Of a stretch of DNA of 64,000 bases, positions 22,159-32,987 are shown one piece after another. The notes under the pieces were generated by a model, which saw only the letters and a program-made list of their open reading frames with translations, had not been told where the DNA came from and ran no database searches. The stretch is taken from assembly GCA_963855995.1 (NCBI GenBank), contig OY979716.1, forward strand, positions 18,347,040-18,411,039, given 5' to 3'. Every line of letters starts with the position of its first letter. The first letter of the stretch is position 1. A program made the position numbers and the translations under genes. The stretch is from Muricea muricata (taxonomy: Eukaryota > Cnidaria > Anthozoa > Malacalcyonacea > Plexauridae).

Positions 22159-25100
22159 ATGGAACAATTGCTGCGAGGAAATTTGATATCACCATTTCAA
22201 TGGTTACCTGTCGAAGACAGGGGACCACGTTTTCTTGAATGGCTGGAGGACGTTGAGGCAAAATTCGAGCTTGTTGAATGGCCAAAAGAACAAGGCGATG
22301 TTAAAAAGCGAAAGACATTCTTAGCTCTTGCTGGAGCTGATATAAGAAGCAAAGTTGGGACTTTAGCTGATACTGGAGTTGACTACGAATCGTTAATAAA
22401 GAAACTTAAAGAAGACCTGCTGCGAGACGAACCATTAGTATTCCTTATTTCACAAGCGGTGGATTTGAAGCAAGACGAGCAAGAAGGCATTGACGATTTT
22501 GCGATGAGAGCAAGGAAGAAACACCAGCGAATAGATTGGAACAATGCGACAGATAAGTACAATATGAATGATTTAATGACATGTGTGACTATTACAAGAG
22601 GTACAACGAATGCTAACATTCGAGAGTATTGTTTATCGCGAAAAGGTGTGCCTGACCTTGATGATGTACTGTCTAAAGGCCGGTCTAGGGAAAGCATGCA
22701 ACAGCATAATAGGCAAATGATTGGTAATACGGATACGGCGGGTCGAGAAATTGTTTTGAAACAGGAACCTGCTTTTGCGGTTAAAAAACGGGCCGGCAAA
22801 TATAGTGGGAAATATGAGCTTGAAAAAAGCCATAAAGAGGCGTTTGAAACAGCAAAGAAATGCAAATTTTGTGGATTTAATTGGCCACATGCCAATGGAC
22901 AAATTAGCTGTCCTGCGTGGGGAAAGGAATGTCATAAATGTTTTCAAAAGAACCATTTTGCTCGTTGTTGTTTAAATAAAGCTGAAAATAAATCTAAAAT
23001 GGTTCGGGCGACTTGGAGGGCGTGCGAATCATCCGAGTCAGACAGTGATGAAAAGTTTATTGGGCGAGTTTATGAGTCTGAAAGTGAACTGCACGAGAAA
23101 GTCATTGTCAAGGTCAAGGGACAGCCCATTAATTTTATTGTTGATACGGGATCTAGCAGCATGATTATGACCAAGCAAGCGTATCTAGAATTAATTAAGA
23201 ATAATAATGAGATATGTCTAACAGAAACAAAGGTAAAATTAACACCGTACGGATCAAATGAATCACTAAAGCTCTTAGGAAAATTTAAAACACTAATTGA
23301 ATATGAAGACAAGCAGATAGATGAAACAATCTACGTAGTTGATACGCCTGAAAAGCAAAGGAAATGTTCGCTGTTAAGTAAAAAAGCAGCTGAAAGTTTA
23401 GGTATTATAACGTTTAATATAGATAGACAAACTGTTATGACTGTTGAGCAAAACGGAAAGCAGATAAGTCCGAAACTGCAAAACATTCTCGCAGAGTATG
23501 ATGACCGATTTCATGGAATCGGAACACTCAAAGACAAAGACGGCAAGATAAAGCAGGTAAAGGTACAAGTTGATCCGTCGGTAAAGCCTGTGGCACAAAA
23601 ATATCGACCCCCGCCAGTTCATCTAGAAGATAAGCTTTTGAAAGAGTTGGATAAATGGGAACATATTAATGCCACAGAAACTGGACCAATAATTGAAAAA
23701 ATTCCGGATAACAAGCCCACAACATGGCTATCGAATCTCGTAGTTACCCCCAAGAAGCTAAAGCCAGGACAGAGTATTGAAGAGCTTGAAGTTAGACCTA
23801 GCGTGGATATGAGATGCCCAAATAAGGCAGTTCAAACAACAAAATGCAACATTCCGTCTATTCTGGAGGTTCGTCGAAAGTTACAGAAATCGGGTGCTAA
23901 ACGATTTTCTAAGCTTGACATTCGTAAAGGATATCTGAACATGGTTCTACATCCAGATAGCAGAGAAATCACTACACACCATACACCGAGAGGTCCCAGA
24001 AGATTTACGCGTATGAATTATGGAACCAAGTCGGCTGCAGAAATTTTCCAGAAAGAAATAAGTGAAGCCCTGGATGGGTTGGAAGGAGTACTTAATATAA
24101 GCGATGATATATTGGTATATGGAAAAGATGACGAACAACATGATGACCATGTGGAAGAGGTACTTAAGAGATGTCGCGAAAGGGACATACGATTAGGGCC
24201 AGATAAATGTCAATTCAGCTGCACCGAGTTGGTCTACTATGGTTATGTGTTCTCTGGTGATGGGATGAGGCCTGATCCAGAAAAGGTCCAGTTGCTCAGG
24301 AACGCAGAACCACCAGAGAATAAAAGTGAATTAAGATCTTTTCTTGGAATGGCTGGATACAGCTCTCCATTTATCCCTAAATTTTCAGAGAAGACGTCGA
24401 AATTGAGGGAATTGCTTACAGCGATGGAATACGAGTGGAAACAAGAACATCAAATGGCATTTGATGAACTTAAAAAGTGCTTGTCAAGTGAGACTACATT
24501 GGCCTATTTTGTCCCAGGAAGGGAGACTGAGTTGATTGTAGATGGATCGCCAGAAGGATTAGGAACGATTCTAGCACAGAAAGATCCAGAAACGAACAAA
24601 TTCCGACCAGTTGCATATGCTAGTCGAGCATGTACAGAAGTAGAGAAACGATATTCTCAGATCGAAAGAGAGTGTCTTGCAGCAACTTGGGGAGTTGAAA
24701 AAAATCAGTATTATCTTATAGGAGGGAAGTTCGACCTGATTACAGATCACCAACCGTTGGTAAGCCTATTGAATAATCCTGTCAAGAGTGCGCCACTTAG
24801 AATTGAAAGAATGCGAGTTAAATTGATGGGTTTTGACTTCACGGCTAAACATCGACCAGGGAAGAATAACCCAGCTGATTGGGGGTCAAGACACCCAGCG
24901 TCTCAAACTTCAGAAGATAATCGTGATGATGTGGAGATATATGTCAGTATGATAACTGAGCTGAAGGGCATTCACGCCATCACGTTAGAAGAAGTTAAAC
25001 GGGAAACGGAAAAAGATGAGCTATTACAGAAAGTAATACATGCAGTAAAATCTAATGGAACTCTTAAGAAAGATTTAGACATGGATGCATATGCAAACGT

Positions 25101-26304
25101 AATCTCTGAATTGTCGGTGATAAACGGTTTGCTGCTGAGAGGTGAGAGGTTGGTGATGCCAGAGAAGTTGCAAAAGAAAGTTGTAGATGCGGCACATGAA
25201 GGTCATCAGGGTATAACTAAAACCAAAAGCTTCTTGAGAAGTCGTTTGTGGTTTCCAGGGATGGATGCAATGGTGGAAAGAATGGTTCGAGATTGTTTGG
25301 CTTGTCAAGTCGTAACACCACAGATATCACGAATGCCACTCAAGATGACACCACTTCCAGGAGAAACCATGGAAAAAGTTGCTGTCGATTTCTATGGGCC
25401 GTTGCCTACCGGTGAATACTTACTGTTAGTTACTTGTAAGTATTCAAGATATCCATTTATTGAAATTGTAACGTCAACAGCGGCAAAGGCTGTTATACCT
25501 CATTTCGAAAGAATATTTTCAGAGTTTGGGTATCCATCTGAAGTCACCGCTGACAATGGACCACCATTTCGTTCTCAAGAATTCAAAGAGTATGCTGCAA
25601 GGTCTGGGTTTGTAGTACGAAATATTACGCCTGGCGAACCGAAAGTAAATGGACAAGCGGAACGGTTTATGAAGAACATTGCCAAAACGATACAAACGGC
25701 AATTGTAGATAAGAAAGATTGGAGAAAAGAACTCCTTGTATTTTTGCGTAATTATCGTGCTACACCACATCAAACCACGGGAAAATCCCCAGCAGAGTTG
25801 ATGTTTCCTAATCGCAACTTCAAAACGAAAGTGCCAACTGCAAAACCAGTAACGCAATATCATCAAGATAAAGAGGTCAGAGAACGAGATCGACAAAAGA
25901 AAGAAATAATGAAGGCTTATGCTGACCGGAAGCAGTATGTTAAAGAGCATGATGTATGCGTTGATGATATAGTGTTGGTTCCTCAAAAAAAGAGAAATAA
26001 ATTTACCACCCCTTACCGAAAAGAGAAATATGTCGTGACTAACGTCAAGGGGTCGATGATAACTGCTCAGAACGCCGGAGGGCATATTATGACAAGAGAT
26101 GCCTCAAAGATGAAGAAAATCGGAATTCAACGAAAAAATGATGCAGTAAATGGTCAAGATATCGAAAGTGACTCAGATGAAGTGAACAGACAACAATCAA
26201 CTGATGTTGAGCAAACAAGAGAAGAAATATTGCAACCAATAAGAAGATCAAGTAGAATCAGGAGATCAACGATGGACACTAGATATAAGGACTATATTGT
26301 GTAG
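22159..26304 (+). CDS. Gypsy gag-pol polyprotein
   Basis: 1381 residues from the ATG at 22159; upstream codons in frame lie in the primer-binding site. Gag ends with a zinc knuckle C-H-K-C-F-Q-K-N-H-F-A-R-C (about residue 260). Protease has V-D-T-G-S-S-S (about 328). RT has K-L-D-I-R-K-G-Y and the catalytic I-S-D-D-I-L-V-Y-G (about 648). RNase H has V-D-G-S-P-E-G-L-G (about 793). Integrase has the HHCC finger H-E-G-H-Q-G...C-L-A-C (about 1012-1045), then D in V-D-F-Y-G-P (1076), D in T-A-D-N-G-P-P-F (1130) and E in G-Q-A-E-R-F (1167). All catalytic residues are present and there is no frameshift between gag and pol. Order RT-RH-IN fits Gypsy. Related pieces at 7283-8908 belong to a different Gypsy family. 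Confidence 0.95.
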   Translation: MEQLLRGNLISPFQWLPVEDRGPRFLEWLEDVEAKFELVEWPKEQGDVKKRKTFLALAGADIRSKVGTLADTGVDYESLIKKLKEDLLRDEPLVFLISQAVDLKQDEQEGIDDFAMRARKKHQRIDWNNATDKYNMNDLMTCVTITRGTTNANIREYCLSRKGVPDLDDVLSKGRSRESMQQHNRQMIGNTDTAGREIVLKQEPAFAVKKRAGKYSGKYELEKSHKEAFETAKKCKFCGFNWPHANGQISCPAWGKECHKCFQKNHFARCCLNKAENKSKMVRATWRACESSESDSDEKFIGRVYESESELHEKVIVKVKGQPINFIVDTGSSSMIMTKQAYLELIKNNNEICLTETKVKLTPYGSNESLKLLGKFKTLIEYEDKQIDETIYVVDTPEKQRKCSLLSKKAAESLGIITFNIDRQTVMTVEQNGKQISPKLQNILAEYDDRFHGIGTLKDKDGKIKQVKVQVDPSVKPVAQKYRPPPVHLEDKLLKELDKWEHINATETGPIIEKIPDNKPTTWLSNLVVTPKKLKPGQSIEELEVRPSVDMRCPNKAVQTTKCNIPSILEVRRKLQKSGAKRFSKLDIRKGYLNMVLHPDSREITTHHTPRGPRRFTRMNYGTKSAAEIFQKEISEALDGLEGVLNISDDILVYGKDDEQHDDHVEEVLKRCRERDIRLGPDKCQFSCTELVYYGYVFSGDGMRPDPEKVQLLRNAEPPENKSELRSFLGMAGYSSPFIPKFSEKTSKLRELLTAMEYEWKQEHQMAFDELKKCLSSETTLAYFVPGRETELIVDGSPEGLGTILAQKDPETNKFRPVAYASRACTEVEKRYSQIERECLAATWGVEKNQYYLIGGKFDLITDHQPLVSLLNNPVKSAPLRIERMRVKLMGFDFTAKHRPGKNNPADWGSRHPASQTSEDNRDDVEIYVSMITELKGIHAITLEEVKRETEKDELLQKVIHAVKSNGTLKKDLDMDAYANVISELSVINGLLLRGERLVMPEKLQKKVVDAAHEGHQGITKTKSFLRSRLWFPGMDAMVERMVRDCLACQVVTPQISRMPLKMTPLPGETMEKVAVDFYGPLPTGEYLLLVTCKYSRYPFIEIVTSTAAKAVIPHFERIFSEFGYPSEVTADNGPPFRSQEFKEYAARSGFVVRNITPGEPKVNGQAERFMKNIAKTIQTAIVDKKDWRKELLVFLRNYRATPHQTTGKSPAELMFPNRNFKTKVPTAKPVTQYHQDKEVRERDRQKKEIMKAYADRKQYVKEHDVCVDDIVLVPQKKRNKFTTPYRKEKYVVTNVKGSMITAQNAGGHIMTRDASKMKKIGIQRKNDAVNGQDIESDSDEVNRQQSTDVEQTREEILQPIRRSSRIRRSTMDTRYKDYIV

Positions 26305-26427
26305 AAGAAAGGTTATAGTTGTTTATTGTATAATCTAGAAACTTTATGGAATATGGCTGTTTATAGAATAATGTAGGAACTGTATAAAATTCTAAAAAAA
26401 AGGAATTAATATAGATTGTATTTTACT

Positions 26428-26442
26428 GAAGAAAGGGAGGAA
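26428..26442 (+). promoter_or_regulatory. Gypsy polypurine tract
   Basis: GAAGAAAGGGAGGAA directly precedes the 3' LTR and would prime plus-strand DNA synthesis. Confidence 0.85.
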
Positions 26443-26554
26443 TGTAGTATAGTATTATGATAATTTGTATGAATATTTCATTAGATATGTTTGTATTCAA
26501 GTAATGGTTTAAAGTTGAAATAGATCAGTTTTTTATGTAATGTGCGATACTACA
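26443..26554 (+). repeat. Gypsy 3' LTR
   Basis: 112 bp, same ends as the 5' LTR with one base different. Followed by the target duplication GTTTC (26555-26559), after which the interrupted PLE B region resumes. Confidence 0.95.
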
Positions 26555-26706
26555 GTTTCGTTGCCGTGTGCGTCGTTTGTTAATAGAGTTAGTGTTAGCA
26601 CTGGGTTCGTAATTAATTTCAGCGTGAAAGTTGCTGCGTTTAAGAGCGTCATTGGAGTGGAGACTTCAGCTTATTGTCAGTGGAGACTTCATTGGAGACT
26701 TCAGCT

Positions 26707-27068
26707 TAGTGTACAAAGCTGAAGTCTCCACTGACAAAGATAATGCTAAAGTGTATATCGGGGTGACGGCTAACTCGTTTAAAGAAAGATTCAGAAATCA
26801 CACGAAGTCCATTAAGAACGAACGCCATGGCAACGAAACAGAATTGTCAAAGTACATTTGGAAGCTCAAACGCGCGAAACGCTCATATGACATAAAATGG
26901 TCGATCGTCAAACGCGTACCCTCATGCAAAGCTGGTTCCCGAAAATGCAATCTCTGTCTTGAAGAAAAGCTTTTGATCATGAAAGGAAACAAAGCGAACA
27001 ACCTCCTGAATAAACGTTCAGAACTTTTCACTTTATGTAAACATATAACCAATAGTCATGTAACGTAA
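26707..27068 (+). pseudogene. PLE GIY-YIG domain, right arm B
   Basis: Plus-strand copy of the nuclease at 21357-21869: V-Y-I-G-V-T-A-N-S-F-K, N-E-T-E-L-S-K and C-N-L-C-L-E-E-K are identical at protein level. It begins inside the domain after V-Y-K-A-E-V-S-T-D and ends at TAA 27066-27068. The Cys-rich linker is missing, so the right arm is the shorter copy. Confidence 0.8.
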
Positions 27069-27127
27069 CATAATACCTGATACATTTCCAGTGTCCTATA
27101 CAATGAATAAATTAAACTTATCTGTCA

Positions 27128-27170
27128 GTCGCCTGATGATCGCCTAGTGCGTGAAACCCAGGGTAGCGAC
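27128..27170 (+). ncRNA. Hammerhead ribozyme motif, PLE B right arm
   Basis: Identical in sequence to the 21255-21297 motif but on the plus strand: GTCGC, CTGATGA, CGC..GCG, GAAAC, GTA, GCGAC. Lies about 60 bases after the GIY-YIG stop, the 3' UTR position expected in Penelope elements. Confidence 0.75.
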
Positions 27171-27269
27171 AGCAGCAAAAACTTGTCTGTTCCTTGTGTT
27201 TTACGCTCTACTTTCTCCGGTATTGAGCGCTCTTTTAGTTCCAGTCATATATATGCTACTTTTCGTAAC

Positions 27270-27477
<208 letters not shown>

Positions 27478-27514
27478 TGACAGGACGCGGAAACGAAACT
27501 AGTTAGTCATAAAG

Positions 27515-27721
27515 ATGCATAGTGGAATACACCTTTCTTACGATGACATTAAGTGCATAGAGATTATAAATAACACTAGAGCGCCTATCGAAGGCAAAAA
27601 TTGGGAGCGCAGCTATTGGGAGGCAAATTCAAGTGTCGGATGTTCACTCATTCACGATGTCCCAGGCAAAAAAGTCGTTTTAGTTGACTTCTACTGCTTT
27701 TTGAAATGTTTTTCCCCGTAA
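27515..27721 (+). other. Short unassigned ORF
   Basis: 68 codons starting M-H-S-G-I-H-L-S-Y-D-D and holding K-N-W-E-R-S-Y-W-E. The composition is protein-like, but I recognise no family and no splice partner. From 27722 to 28668 I see no gene, only two copies of a TGATTGG-GAGCAAC phrase near 28416 and 28460. Confidence 0.2.
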
Positions 27722-28668
27722 GAATATTGAAAATATCATTCCAGATTGTCTAAAATAATAAAAACAATTTAAAAAGTGCTATTTTGCCCACAAAACCGGC
27801 AAAATGACCTCAACAACGATAAGGACGACCCCAAAACCTTTCATACAGATTTCTGCTGCTGCTAAGGGGATTGGTAAGGAAGCACTAGCTATCTCAGCCA
27901 ATAAGCGCCTGGCCCTGCATTCGGGACTTGAATTTGCCCCCCAAAATCCCTTTTGTTTTCAGTGAAAAAGATTACGGTGCCTTCTCCAGTGTTATTTATA
28001 ATCTCTATGGTCAAGTGTGGATTCGAGATCCTACACAAGATTTCATTGGTTCAGGATCGTCGTCAAACAAATCAAATTTCATGTAAAGTTGATTTGTTTG
28101 CTTTCGACGTCATTTCAAAAAATAGCCTCATCGTGAATGTAGCAAATACGGCGCAACCCAGCACCTCACGGCATAAACGAATGCAATTTTGCCATTTATT
28201 AGAAGGCAGAAGGACAAAAAGGCAGGAAACTTTAGTGTGAATGATATTCATCTCATAAGAAAGTTTCAGAATCGTGCCAACATTAAGCAGTAATATAGGG
28301 GGTGATCGAACCGGATTTTCCAGGGAGTGCAAAAGAGCGGATTGAGTGCAAGGAGGCGCATGGTTCATGCGCATTGTGGGGGCATGAGGCTGCACGCCCT
28401 CATTAAAAAACTGTTTTGATTGGTCGAGCAACGGCGTTATTAACGCTATAGCCCTGGTCTGATTGGTTGAGCAACTGCGTCCAATATATGTGTGACGTTA
28501 TAGGGTGTACGGTTGTACATGCGAGCTTGGGAAAGTTTGGGTGAAAAATTCATGTGTTATGCCATAGCAGACTTAGCGTCCGTATAAATTGTATCATTCA
28601 GGCTCTGGATTATTTATGTGAGTTTGTTTACCATTTTCGAATGGCTGCTGTTTGTTTATGCACAATTT

Positions 28669-29160
28669 GTAGTTTATCTCTCGCTACTTTACTTGTTACC
28701 GACCACAGCTTAACCGAAGCTTAGTTAATTCTTCGCCGTTTCACAATTTAATGTTTATCCAGCGTTTGTATACACAGTTTTCAATGTACTTTTAGCATAT
28801 CATGGTTTAGTAACGTTTGTTTATCTACAATTTTTAGTTTATCACTCGCGGCTTTAAGTATACTTTGATTACAACAACTTTTTCCTCATTACTATATATT
28901 TTAGTTTGTGTTTATCTACAGCTTGTTTTCATTCCCGCTGATTATCCACAGTTTTAACTTTATTTATACAGTTTATTTCACAACTGTTGATGTTTGTTTA
29001 TCTACAGTTTTTATTTCTCGCTAGCTACCTAATTACGATTTGTAGAAAGCACATGCAGTAGAGAAGGATGCGTGTTTTAATCTACAGTTTCTAGTTAATT
29101 TCTCGCTATTTCGCCAGTTCCAATTATCTACAGTTTGTGCGTTTATCCACAGTGTATTTC
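28669..29160. repeat. Degenerate dispersed array, TTTATCTACAGTTTTTAG-type units
   Basis: Recurring phrases built from GTTTATC(T/C)ACAGTTT, AGTTTATC and TCTCGCTA occur at irregular spacing about a dozen times (for example near 28671, 28827, 28917, 28948, 29001, 29083, 29148). It looks like an old tandem array broken by mutation. No open frame of note runs across it. Confidence 0.55.
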
Positions 29161-29239
29161 CAGCCAGCATTAATATTCGTTGCTCTGTTTTTCCAAGTCA
29201 TGCAAGTAATTTAAAAGGTGTTTAACACGAATTTGCATA

Positions 29240-29747
29240 CTCAAGAGCTATTAACGAAATTAACTATTAACAAAATCAGGTTTTTCGGGCAGCGTTGTGT
29301 CGCGTAGGCGTGCGGGCGAATGATTCATTCAATCCTATGACAGAACCTTTGAATCCTAAGCACAGTATAGGGTATAAACAGTAGAGCCACTCAGCAGTGC
29401 AACATGTCCCCCTATTTTTATGCACTTATCTGGCCAGAATAATGGCGGAACGGCCAGTTCAGCGTTCCTATTGGCCAGAAAAGGCAATTGACTGGCCAGA
29501 ACCTGCATAATGAATATACGTAATGAGACATGCGTGGAGACACAAACTTCAAAGGTTCCGACTCGAGTGGCCTTTCTGTTTATTTCTATTCTGTGTCCTA
29601 AGACTGAATCATTGAATCCTAAGGCTGAATCATTGAATCGTAAGATTGAATCAGTAAATCCTGAGATTCAGTCACTGAATCCTAAGATTAAGTCATTAGG
29701 ATGTGCACTTTCTTAATGAACAATTTAATTTCGTTAATAGCTCTTGA
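29240..29747. mobile_element. Possible TIR element carrying a minisatellite
   Basis: Perfect 24-bp inverted ends: the left begins CTCAAGAGCTATTAACG and the right ends CGTTAATAGCTCTTGAG. No target duplication is obvious. It encloses four TGGCCAG-type motifs (29430-29505) and the 21-bp repeat array. Confidence 0.55.
29597..29700 (+). repeat. 21-bp minisatellite, five units
   Basis: Units resemble CCTAAGACTGAATCATTGAAT, with two to four changes between copies. Because 21 is divisible by 3, the frame 29510-29716 encodes a heptad-like P-K-x-E-S-L-N repeat. Coding status is unproven. Bases 29750-31284 hold nothing I can assign. Confidence 0.85.
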
Positions 29748-31284
29748 GTTTGATAGCAGCAAATATGGGTGCTGGTTTAGAAATACACTGTTTACAACAT
29801 TTTTGTATTCCACTGAGCTCAATATAATATCTGTAACAATAATTCAATATTATATAGGTACATTCACTTTGATCATTTTAAAACAACGACAAAACAAGTA
29901 ATGTTTTTGTACCATCTTAAGTAAATTTTGTACTAATTTAATTATTGAGCAGGATTATATTAATGTTATGTTAAAGTGCATTAAAACGGTATGGCCAAGC
30001 TTTTTTACTTAGAGCTTATCCCGTTTATTGGCCTTGTCACGACATCAAGTTGGGGTAGTTTGAGGTCATATTTGTTCTTACAACTTTTTCTATGATTAGT
30101 TGCTATTGACTTGCGTTATGTTTTTATAAATTTAGAAGTTACATTTGTCTTAGAACTATTCAATTTGATATCGTGACCATAAGGTTCCAGTACCGTGTAA
30201 GCGTGGTGTTAGAAATGCCATTGCGTGTATTTCTAACACAGGTTATAATAGATAGAGGTTCAGATTCGACTTCCATTACCTCTACTGCTACCTTAATCTA
30301 TCTTTTAGCAAATCGGATGTGCCAAACCTACCCGATTGACCAATTAATTTTTTTAAAAATCAAGAAAGATAGCGGTTGTGCCAGTGCTGATCGAAGTCAA
30401 GTCTGAGTTAAAACCTCTCTAATAATGGAAAGACTGTCGAGTTCTCGATCGATATTTTTGCAATGCAGTTATCACAAATTAACAGTTCTTATACGTCTTT
30501 GATCATGAAATTTGACGAGTTTTGCACACCTTTTTTATGCTGGGTCTAGACTATCAAACTATTGACTGGAACTCAAAACCACTAGTCCAAAAGTCAAGTA
30601 AAAAATATTACAAGCAAGCGCTTATTATACTCATAGTCAATGCAGACATGGTCTGGAAACCGGTGAAAAGCCATTATAATGAGCTACGATTTTATATTGA
30701 GTTGGCTTCATCGTGCACAAGTATTTTGAAATTTTGCCGATTATTATTTTAATAGTACGGCTGAGTACTTCGGCAAGGCAACGCTTTTGGACGATTGCTT
30801 TATTCTACTAAAAATTCATTCCTAAGTCAGCAAAAACACCAAAAGAAAGATAGGACAAAGACGTTGGCCGAGACTCCAGGCCATATATAAATGAACTTTA
30901 ATTTGTTATACTGTCGATATTTAATTTAGTCACTCATCTTAATTGAGTTGCTTCTTTTAAGGCGTGAAAATACTTCTACAGCGCTCAATTGCTTCCACGT
31001 ATCGGCATTGCATAAACCAGCACGCAAACGAGAGAACAAGTTTGCGATATTTCAATGTTATTTGGAGTTTGTGAAATATCATCATTTCGAGCACATTATA
31101 CAGTCATTAAATTAGCAATTTATATGAGGACACGCTGCATCATGATCTACGATATTTTTTCTTCCGTATTGTAAATACTAGAGGGTATATTTAAGGTACA
31201 TTTAAATCATATTTTGTAGATTGGACCGGCATTTCACGAAGTAAACCATACTTGTAGCCTTACTGAACAACTTTCGTCTGTTAC

Positions 31285-31377
31285 CTTCGCTTTATTCTGT
31301 AACAAAGCTTTTGTGATTGCTTTTCCAATTCCTTGTGCACCACCAGAAACAACTGCAACACAGCCTTCTATCTTCAT
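31285..31377 (-). CDS. SDR copy A, exon 1 (15-PGDH-like dehydrogenase)
   Basis: 31 codons from the ATG at 31377 to a GT donor (AAG|GTAACA). Protein start M-K-I-E-G-C-V-A-V-V-S-G-G-A-Q-G-I-G-K-A carries the Rossmann G-x3-G-I-G cofactor motif (SGGAQGIG here). Exon length and phase 0 match the animal HPGD pattern as I recall it. HPGD-type enzymes oxidise 15-hydroxy prostaglandins with NAD+; the substrate in this animal is unknown. The next exon downstream on this strand is the frameshifted copy at 18474-18599. Confidence 0.75.
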
Positions 31378-31620
31378 CGTCTTTTTTGTCAAGCGACTAT
31401 AAAACTATATAGGAACCTTGATATGAGAATGCTGAATCATGCGAGGTCAGTTACAATGACATATAATTCAATATGTACAGGTAGCTACACGATCTATAAA
31501 GCGTCTTTAATAACCGGATGTATTTAAGAGATTGTCATTGTTAGGGCTACAAAGTGTTTTTAAATATCTTTGTCTTGCATATAAAATATAAGGAGAATAA
31601 TGTGTTGGTGCACGCAAATA

Positions 31621-31681
31621 CCTGAGGCCGGTTGTATAAAATTCTCAACTATAATAACTTTTTAATACAACCGGCTCCAGG
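31621..31681. repeat. 61-bp foldback
   Basis: CCTGAGGCCGGTTGTAT at the left pairs with ATACAACCGGCTCCAGG at the right around a short AT loop. It is a typical minimal MITE hairpin without an identified duplication. Confidence 0.7.
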
Positions 31682-32623
31682 TTTGTGTCGAGTGTTCAGC
31701 ATCATATTTCACGAGTGACAATATCATCTTCAACAGGAGAAATAAATCTTGTATTTCAAAGCACACATATGTTTTTCTGTTTATTATTTAAACTACAGTC
31801 TTTTCTACTAATACAAAATATCGAGTATGTATAAATAATCTATATGATTAATGATTGTTTCAAACGCGATAATTTTCTCATGTTAAATCATCATAAATAA
31901 TCTCACTTGTGAGCTTACCAGTGCCCAAATTCCTATAAAGCACTGTACTTTATATAACTAGAAATACATGCACGCAGCAACCCCTCGCTACTAACTAAGA
32001 GCATGCAACTATATTTTCGGAATTACATGAAGTACTGCAGTAGGTTGTTGTCATAGCAACACGGCAATTGTTATTTATATTAATTTAGTTCAAAATGACA
32101 AAATATTGGATTTTTAATCCTTGTTTTATTGACAATTTTTTAAAATGGCACAACATTTGTCATCGGTATGTTATTACGCCTAATGTAAGCTTAAATTTGG
32201 TATAAAATACGACCTACTAATTACATATATTTGACGTTTTGAAATATTTATGAAACTAAATTTTTATCTACATAAACTTTGAGTTTGAAACAAAACCGTT
32301 TCAAGCCAATTTTGTATCTTCGCTCATATTCTTTTACATGTAAAGTTTGTCAATATTTTGAAATACAGTAATAAGAAGACAGTCTTGCATTTACAAAACA
32401 TAAACTTACTCTGGAATTTAAACAGTGAATAGACTGGAGGAGTGCAGCTACGCCGGCCTTTATAAAGCATTAAAACACTAGTATAAATACGCATTATCAA
32501 CAAACTTGCCTTGTGTTTCACGTCGTAGTCAATTCTTGGCGCTTCTCTGTATTTTCGCAGAATTAATCTCTCTTCAAGAGTCTTGTCGCAGTCGTTTTCG
32601 TCTCAGTTCTCGCCTTTTTGGAT

Positions 32624-32880
32624 GCCTAAAGTGTTTGCTACTCCTGATATTCCGCCATATTCTTGAGACCATAAATGACCACCCTTCGTTGGCTGTGAAA
32701 GTTGCCAAATCTTTTTGCAAAAATACAAAATATTGTAGAGCAAAAAGCAAATTTAGGTATTTGCTTGCTGTCGGTTGAATTCGCGATTAATCAATCAACA
32801 ATAGATTTTAAATCTGGCCAACCAGTGTTAGCCATTCATGATAGTCCGCCATATTGTTGAGATCAGTGAAGACATACCAC
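32624..32880. repeat. Diverged direct repeat
   Basis: 32624-32690 and about 32812-32880 share the phrases CCTAAAGTGTTTGCTACTC/CCAACCAGTGTTAGCCATTC and TCCGCCATATT(C/G)TTGAGA. Old tandem duplication; no gene. Confidence 0.4.
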
Positions 32881-32937
32881 TTTTACTACCTATCACGAGC
32901 AACGACTTTCAACTCCGCTAATACGAAATTAGTAACC

Positions 32938-32987
32938 CTCGCCCCGGGCTTACGCCCGGAACGGCGCTTCGCGCCGTTGGCTCGGGG
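32938..32987. repeat. GC-rich double hairpin in AT-rich DNA
   Basis: About 50 bases of very GC-rich sequence. An outer CTCGCCCC pairs imperfectly with GGCTCGGGG, and inside are two perfect hairpins: CCGGGC-TTA-CGCCCGG and AACGGCGC-TTC-GCGCCGTT. The composition contrasts sharply with the flanks. It could be a mobile GC cluster. Confidence 0.75.

Larger units (their letters stand above)
22031..26554 (+). mobile_element. Intact Ty3/Gypsy LTR retrotransposon
   Basis: 4524 bp. Two 112-bp LTRs begin TGTAGTATAG and end GATACTACA and differ at one base. The 5-bp target duplication GTTTC lies at 22026-22030 and 26555-26559. Primer-binding site TGGCGACGAGAG follows the 5' LTR, a purine tract precedes the 3' LTR, and one unbroken gag-pol frame fills the interior. 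Near-identical LTRs and no disabling mutation indicate a recent insertion that may be competent. No envelope gene is seen. Confidence 0.95.

Noticed and set aside
28669-29160. CRISPR-like array
   Set aside because: Repeats are degenerate and unevenly spaced, no cas genes, and the DNA is eukaryotic.
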